Below are positions 9,161 to 13,588 of a stretch of 13,588 nucleotides of DNA, one piece after another. Below the pieces are notes generated by a model. That model was not told the origin of the DNA. It saw only the letters and a list, made by a program, of their open reading frames with translations, and made no database searches. Location: contig PITI01000366.1 of the NCBI GenBank assembly GCA_004325065.1, forward strand, positions 1 to 13,588. The letters are read 5' to 3'. The translations under genes and the position numbers were made by a program. This DNA is from Hamiltosporidium magnivora. Its lineage: Eukaryota > Microsporidia > Dubosqiidae. Each line of letters starts with the position of its first letter. The stretch's first letter is position 1.

Positions 9161-9537
9161 ACTGCATCTGTGAGTTGTTCTATCACATTGTATGAGAAAG
9201 AGAAAGTCAACGAAATAGCGAAACGTTTTTCTTAAATATATTTTTTGGTTTCTATGTAACTAGATTGCAGACTGCAGCTGAACATGAAGGTAATGGCCAT
9301 GTACAAGCACGAAAACTAGCCTTGCTCACTCGCTTTATAAGACTTGGCGCCTGGGAGATATAAAAATAAAACCCTTTAGAGCTTGGAAACTTAAGTAGCG
9401 GCCTATATACGTTTGTATGACATTTCACAGTCTAGATGGATCCCATGTAAGTCGCCGAAATATATCTTAGCTAGAAGTTTATTATATTCAGAAAGTGTAG
9501 AGTAAGTGAGAATCTGAATAGTCTTGGGGACCCCAGG

Positions 9538-9553
9538 GTGGATTTCGATCCAC
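9538..9553 (+). other. UUCG-capped hairpin in spacer copy 1
   Basis: GTGGATTTCGATCCAC forms a perfect 6-bp stem around a TTCG tetraloop, an especially stable RNA cap. In copy 2 the matching segment at 11721-11732 is GGGTTTCGGTCC: both differences from GGATTTCGATCC turn A-U pairs into G-U pairs, so the stem survives. A resemblance to a tRNA T-arm was considered, but the loop spacing is wrong and no cloverleaf forms. Confidence 0.4.
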
Positions 9554-10065
9554 GATCACACACTATATAACAGAATCAACTAAAACAGGGCAACTGGCTT
9601 GCCTATCAATTGGAGTCTAATTTTTTATATGAAAGACTATAGAATTTGGATATCATATGAGATACCGATCTAGTATTTGGGGTGAAATTATTTATGTTAA
9701 ACCTTGGACTTCGTTAATGTCATGAAAACAATATAATGCTTGTTATTGTTTTAATAAGATGTGATTTTTTTAGAAAAGTATAATGAATATAGGTCAAATC
9801 TCGTTATCTTATCCCTTTAGTTGATTTGAAATCATATATCTAAATAGAAAGTATTCTATTTATTGAGTAAATACACTAAAAAATTTTCTGTTTGATTCGA
9901 GAGATTTGCAGATTTTTTTTGTGTCGCTATATATTTTTATTTTTATTTTTAATTTAAATATGAATCTATTGTATTAAAACTATTAGGTAATAGTTATGAG
10001 AAAGTCAAAATTTTAAACACAAACTTGAATGATGTTTTATTATATAATAAAATATTAAATGTGAT

Positions 10066-10071
10066 TTTATT
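10066..10071 (-). terminator. AATAAA downstream of the ATRIP-like gene
   Basis: On the minus strand AATAAA lies about 45 bases beyond the TAA stop at 10116-10118. It is the first clean hexamer after the stop and a reasonable polyadenylation signal, although the hexamer is frequent in AT-rich DNA. Confidence 0.3.
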
Positions 10072-10115
10072 AAAAAATTAGGCTTACTTATGAATTAAAG
10101 ACGAAACAAAGAAAA

Positions 10116-11159
10116 TTAGAATTCAAATTCAAAAAATTCATCACCAAACATATTTTTAAGGTTTTCTATTCCAATATAATTTATATTATTGCTATCAACA
10201 TATGAAATAAGTTTATTTCTACAAATTATTTGAATCAATTTTTTGATATAATAATTATTTGTGTTTTTGACTAAAATATCAAACATATCTTTTGTCAAGA
10301 ATAAATTCAATATGAATGATCTTTCTGTTGCAATTTTTATATAAAACAACAAGGTATAATCGTTTGATATGTTTATTTTTAAGAAATGTGCTAGTAGACC
10401 AATAAAATTATCCGTATTAAGTAATTCCATTATCCACTCAAAAGGAGAATAATTAATTATTTTAAAAATTTTATCTGTATGATCTGAATTATTGTAAATC
10501 TTTTTTTCTAAAATAAACGGAAAATATTTGTCGAATACATCTTTTTTAATTGAAAAAATCAAAAAATGTGATAAAAATTTTTCAAAATCATCTTTCATGT
10601 TTTCTAAAAATACAAACAAATTTGGATGTGAAATTATGTTATTTAATTCCTTAGGAAGAAAATCCTGAAGAAATTTTAAATGATTGTAATCACAATCAGC
10701 AAAGTCTCCAGAAATACTAAGAAAATTTATTTCTGAATATTTATCACAAAATTCTTTAGATTCAGAATTAAAGATTTTTGGATACAACTGTTCTAAGATC
10801 CATTTATTATCTATTTCGGTCGGTAATTCTTGAATACCAGCAGAAGGTACTTTGAATGCCCTGAGCTGATTTTCTTTTATTTTGTTTGCCATTTGTAACA
10901 TTTTTACTTCTTTCTTTAAAACATCAGCTTTGTCTAAGTTTTCCTTCAATTTCTGCCGTTGCTGTTCTTTCATAGAATAATTTTCTCTTTCTATATATAC
11001 CATATTCTGTCTAACAATTGATATTTCCCCACGTAATTTTATATTTTCTTTCTTTAAATATTCAATTTCAATTTCAGCATTTTCTTGTTTTTTTATAATA
11101 TTTTTCGTATTTTCTGAATCGGTTAAAGAATTTTCTATAGCTTTTATTCTTTTTGACAT
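10116..11159 (-). CDS. ATRIP/Rad26/Ddc2-like checkpoint protein, short form
   Basis: The 347-residue chain has a polar coiled coil at about 20-102, rich in Lys, Glu and Gln, containing GEISIVR at 44-50 and LQMANK at 88-93. Proteins of the ATRIP/Rad26/Ddc2 family, obligate partners of the ATR/Mec1 kinase that bring it to RPA-coated single-stranded DNA, carry the same arrangement: a GE-x-x-(I/M)-(L/V)-R motif at the coiled-coil entry and a Leu-Gln-rich exit. After a short linker with Pro105 and Pro113, residues 119-340 look all-helical, as in the family's C-terminal region; the end is acidic and aromatic (EFFEFEF). It is less than half the length of yeast Ddc2 (about 747) or human ATRIP (about 791) and lacks the acidic RPA-binding segment that precedes the coiled coil in those proteins. 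The start is supported by CCC seven bases upstream. It is the only intact copy of three in a tandem array. Coiled coils attract false matches, so another coiled-coil family remains possible. Confidence 0.6.
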   Translation of the reverse strand: MSKRIKAIENSLTDSENTKNIIKKQENAEIEIEYLKKENIKLRGEISIVRQNMVYIERENYSMKEQQRQKLKENLDKADVLKKEVKMLQMANKIKENQLRAFKVPSAGIQELPTEIDNKWILEQLYPKIFNSESKEFCDKYSEINFLSISGDFADCDYNHLKFLQDFLPKELNNIISHPNLFVFLENMKDDFEKFLSHFLIFSIKKDVFDKYFPFILEKKIYNNSDHTDKIFKIINYSPFEWIMELLNTDNFIGLLAHFLKINISNDYTLLFYIKIATERSFILNLFLTKDMFDILVKNTNNYYIKKLIQIICRNKLISYVDSNNINYIGIENLKNMFGDEFFEFEF

Positions 11160-11166
11160 TTTTTTA

Positions 11167-11169
11167 GGG
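11167..11169 (-). promoter_or_regulatory. CCC motif before the ATRIP-like start
   Basis: On the minus strand the leader reads AAAGCCCTAAAAAA immediately before the ATG, placing CCC seven bases upstream. In the decayed copy of unit 2 the same leader is AAACTCTAAATAAAA, so the CCC has become CTC (13251-13253) while the rest remains alignable. The start of spacer copy 2 is only about 90 bases further upstream. Confidence 0.5.
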
Positions 11170-11251
11170 CTTTAAAATCTACTATCATTATATTAACAAG
11201 CTCTTAAATAATATTTTAAAAATATATGAAGTTATTCTATTCAAAATTTTG

Positions 11252-12015
11252 AAGTAGGATAATCATTAAAAACTATCTGCTTAGTAATGATTATGTGAAA
11301 TCTGACTCAAAATCTTTGTTTGGATTTTAGTGAGATGAAACTTACACTACATATTCTTTTGGTTATTCGAAATTTTAACGGAAAAGGGGGTATAAAAACA
11401 TAAATTTTTTTACAAGGATATTTTATAGTTTTTAATGTAGATTGATTAAAACCTAAGACTATTTTGTAGGTAATTTTATATAAAAGCATAGAAAACTAGC
11501 CTTGCTCACCCGAGTTAAAAACTTAGCGCTTAGTAGATATGAAAAAAGCATATCCCTAAAACCCAAGAGGGTTAAGTCGAATGTTGTATCTGGTAGTTTT
11601 ACATTGCAACGTCTAATCAGACACCATGTAAGTCGCCCATATATATCTTGGCCAGAAGTCTAATTAGTTTGGAAAGTATAGAGTAAGTGTAGATCTAATG
11701 GTCTGAGGTATTGAAAATGTGGGTTTCGGTCCGGACCACACTTCAGGAAACGAAAATTATCATCTTACAGGCAACTACATTGCTCATTAAATGTCTCTCT
11801 TGATCAACTTTAGATAGGAATATTTGGATCTAGGCATTATACGGGATACAGATGAGCTTTTTTAGAAGCAGTTTATCCATTGGAAACTCAGAACGGTATT
11901 TGTAATATGAGAACAAATAAAAATTGCCATTATTTTCAAAAAAACTGTGATATTAGCAACAGTAAAATTTTCTAAAAATAAAACCATTCTATTTATACGC
12001 CCAATGTAAAAATTT
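11252..12015 (+). repeat. Spacer repeat, copy 2
   Basis: It aligns with copies 1 and 3 along its length: GTAGGATAATCATTA near 11252 with GGAGGATAACCACATA near 13361; TTTGTTTGGATTTTAGTGAG (11316-11335) with TTGTTTGGAATTTTGGTGGG (13424-13443); TTGTAGGTAAT ending at 11474; the 22-base block 11491-11512; CATGTAAGTCGCC at 11625-11637; TATATATCTTGGCCAGAAGT near 11650 with TATATCTTAGCTAGAAGT of copy 1; and ATTCTATTTAT near 11985. It has more substitutions and gaps in the first 200 bases than copies 1 and 3 have against each other. The minus-strand 60-codon frame at 11307-11489 is inside this repeat and is not conserved in the other copies. Confidence 0.7.
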
Positions 12016-12261
12016 ATTACAGATATTCAGACGATAATGCTATTAAACGTTTTTTGTTTTTTCGATGATAAGTTACAGGATCGATTTAGCTTTGGTGTAA
12101 AGCAGATGTTTATGATTTAATCGAGGAAACCATCAATTCTAAAACAAATATGTTGACTATGGAAAGAAATTTTTTAGCTGTCAAGGTAAAAACTAGAATT
12201 TTTTAAGGCGTAAATTAACGTGTAGAATTTTGCTATCTAATTTAAGGATCTATGGGTTTTT

Positions 12262-13243
12262 ATTATTTACATTTGATGCATTTTTCTGCATTGGTTTGTT
12301 TTTTTTGGAGAGAGGAGTTCTTATAACACATATCGAAAGTAGATTTTGCAAATTTTTTATATAAAACTGAAATAATTTCTACTTTTGTTTCAAGATCAAA
12401 ATTATAATGTCTTATAACTAGCCTATTTTTCTGTAAAAACCCTGACTAAATATACTAATATAAACCAATTCAAACCATATAGTATATATTGTATCAGTTA
12501 AAGGCTGATATTTCAGCAAATAAGCCAAGGTTTCATAAATGATCTGTATAATGTAATTTATTAATTAATTTTTATTAATATTATGATTTATAAAAAGCTC
12601 AGACTAATTCTAAAAATTTAGATTGAATCATAAAGCATGATAAATATAGCCGACATCTAATAATTTACACCTTTTTCATCTTATTTCCCCTAAACTCGAC
12701 ATATTCATTTTCTAAAAATCTCTTTTTAAAAATTTGATGCCTTTTTAGAAGTAGCTCTCAAATTAATCTTTTATAAAAGCCACCCTAATATCTCATAGAG
12801 TCTCACTTATGCGCTGAAAATACTTTGCTTAAAGCTTCGTAGGAATACAATAAAATTTATCGTAAAAATTTTTAGAACAAATAAAGTCAATCTTTATAAT
12901 TTAATAAAAGCTCATTATATTCGGATAACGCTATATAAACTTTTGTAAATAGCAACTATCTCCCATTATAGATTTTTCTACTTGCATTTTTACCTTTCGA
13001 AATTACTGATTTAGTAACAACTAAATCATTATAAAAAAGAAATTTTTTCTTCGTTTCATTTAATATCATTTTTTTAACATAAAAATTTTGAATATTTGTA
13101 TCATTAAGCTTCACAGTACATTTTCTTCTAAAATTTCGAAAATATTTTCTTTATTCTGCCAAAAAAAATTCATTTGTTTTCAATGCATCTGTTATTACTA
13201 TGTGAGTACTGCAGTTAATCTATTTCTTTTTCTTTTGACATTT
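12262..13243 (-). pseudogene. Decayed ATRIP-like gene, unit 2
   Basis: Collinear with the intact gene, same strand. On the minus strand ATGTCAAAAGAAAAAGAAAT matches ATGTCAAAAAGAATAAAAGC of the intact start, but the frame stops at codon 9 (TAA at 13217-13215). On the plus strand, further matches in order: CTTTTGTTTCAAGATCAAA (about 12380) with CTTTTGTCAAGAATAAA (about 10290); TTTTCTAAAAATCTC (12712-12726) with TTTTCTAAAAATACA (10599-10613) followed by AAATTTG in both; GGAATACAATAAAATTTATC (12841-12860) with GAAATACTAAGAAAATTTAT near 10711. It is about 60 bases shorter overall and carries many gaps and stops. The right end is fixed by the start ATG; the left end is estimated from the alignment to the intact stop. 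Confidence 0.7.
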
Positions 13244-13351
13244 TTATTTAGAGTTTACCAGATATATTGTTCCTTTATCTTCATTTTAATCAGACATCAC
13301 CGATAAATATTAAAAATCAATTAAAAAATTATTTATATTCATATTACTCTT

Positions 13352-13588
13352 ATGTGGAGGGAGGATAACCACATAAAAAAACTTCTGCTTGGCAATGTGT
13401 GTATGAAACTGGTGTGAAGATCATTGTTTGGAATTTTGGTGGGAATACAACCACACTACATCTTCGGTTGTTCCATGGGAGTTGTTATGAAGAGGAGAGG
13501 TCTAAGAAATGGAGAAACTTTTTCTACAAATTTATTTGTAGTTTTTTATGTAACCAAATTGCAGACCGCAGCTGAACATGTAGGTAAT
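13352..13588 (+). repeat. Spacer repeat, copy 3 (cut by window end)
   Basis: This repeats the first part of copy 1: TGTGAAGATCATTGTTTGGA (13413-13432) corresponds to ATGAAGATCATTTTTGAGG (9120-9138), the 16-base hairpin is present at 13439-13454, and the last 31 bases match 9264-9294 with two differences. It opens with an inverted repeat, ATGTGG (13352-13357) and CCACAT (13369-13374), that is not kept in copies 1 and 2. It lies upstream of the unit 2 pseudogene and implies that a further unit continues beyond the window. Confidence 0.75.

Larger units (their letters stand above)
9060..9890 (+). repeat. Spacer repeat, copy 1
   Basis: The best reference copy, visibly richer in G and C than flanking DNA. 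It matches copy 3 closely: 9264-9294 against 13558-13588 differ at two of 31 positions. It matches copy 2 in blocks: 9311-9332 against 11491-11512 differ at one of 22 positions (core AAAACTAGCCTTGCTCAC), and CATGTAAGTCGCC occurs at 9444-9456 and 11625-11637. No sustained open frame runs through it on either strand, and I see no terminal inverted repeats, poly-A tail or target-site duplication, so a classical transposon is not demonstrated. It lies downstream of the intact ATRIP-like gene (which is on the minus strand) and upstream of pseudogene unit 0. Alignment beyond about 9770 is weak. Confidence 0.75.
6990..13588. repeat. Tandem array of spacer plus ATRIP-like gene units
   Basis: The same order, spacer then minus-strand gene, recurs three times and starts a fourth time. 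Corresponding spacer points lie 1980 bases apart (7681 and 9661), 2180 apart (9287 and 11467) and 2114 apart (11467 and 13581). Gene-level landmarks repeat with the same period: TTTTGG at 8731 corresponds to 10776, and the start ATG at 11159 corresponds to 13241. All units have the same orientation, as expected from unequal crossing-over. Only the middle gene is intact; the first unit is the most diverged. The array begins directly behind the 764-residue gene and runs off the right edge, so the total copy number is unknown. All alignments were made by eye. Confidence 0.75.

Noticed and set aside
9447..9470. Mini-intron look-alike GTAAGT...CTTAG in spacer copy 1
   Set aside because: The terminal AG is TTGG in copy 2 and there is no open frame on either side to join.
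9538..9553. tRNA T-arm or box B, which would make the spacer a tRNA-derived element
   Set aside because: The loop is one base short of a T-loop and no D-arm, anticodon arm or acceptor stem can be paired around it in either copy.
11307..11489. 60-codon minus-strand frame with an ATG
   Set aside because: It lies wholly inside spacer copy 2; the ATG is absent in copy 1 and the frame is not preserved in the other copies.
13088..13306. 72-codon plus-strand frame rich in Phe, Ile and Cys
   Set aside because: It starts at TTG and is antisense to the 5' part of the decayed ATRIP-like copy, whose A-rich coding strand produces such T-rich antisense frames.

Overview
The window looks like a gene-poor, very AT-rich nuclear genome, most likely a microsporidian with an expanded genome. 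Three things point that way. A eukaryotic-type small-subunit ribosomal protein S3 (uS3/RPS3) is intact, intronless and lacks the C-terminal tail usual in other eukaryotes. Three genes carry a CCC (C-rich) motif 5-7 bases before the ATG, which resembles the C-rich start-proximal signals reported in microsporidia. Only about 30 % of the window is coding. No tRNA, rRNA, CRISPR or bacterial operon signal was found. The species cannot be named from this sequence.

Layout, left to right. 1-126: a fragment of visibly higher GC that may be the edge of a coding or transposon-derived sequence on the minus strand. 131-1577: AT-rich, no gene seen. 1578-1712: a 44-codon coiled-coil mini-gene with a strong C-rich leader. 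1849-2508: uS3, same strand. 2509-4634: AT-rich spacer with no convincing gene. 4635-6929: a 764-residue orphan protein with a disordered N-terminal third and a helical C-terminal two thirds. About 6990-13588: a head-to-tail tandem array with a repeat period of about 2.0-2.2 kb.

The array is the main discovery. Each unit holds a spacer of about 0.75-0.85 kb plus a minus-strand gene of about 1 kb. One gene copy is intact (10116-11159). It encodes a 347-residue protein whose N-terminal coiled coil with a GEISIVR motif resembles the ATR/Mec1-partner family ATRIP/Rad26/Ddc2. Two further copies, about 7960-8990 and about 12262-13243, are decayed pseudogenes. Four copies of the spacer are visible (about 6990-7800, 9060-9890, 11252-12015, and 13352 to the window end). 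Blocks in the spacers are better preserved than the pseudogenes, and two small hairpins show pairing-preserving substitutions between copies, which suggests a structured RNA or a conserved regulatory element.

uS3 works in the ribosome and the ATRIP-like protein would work in DNA-damage signalling. The 44-residue and 764-residue proteins have no assigned role. No shared pathway is evident. All homology calls are by eye; alignment boundaries in the array are approximate to some tens of bases.
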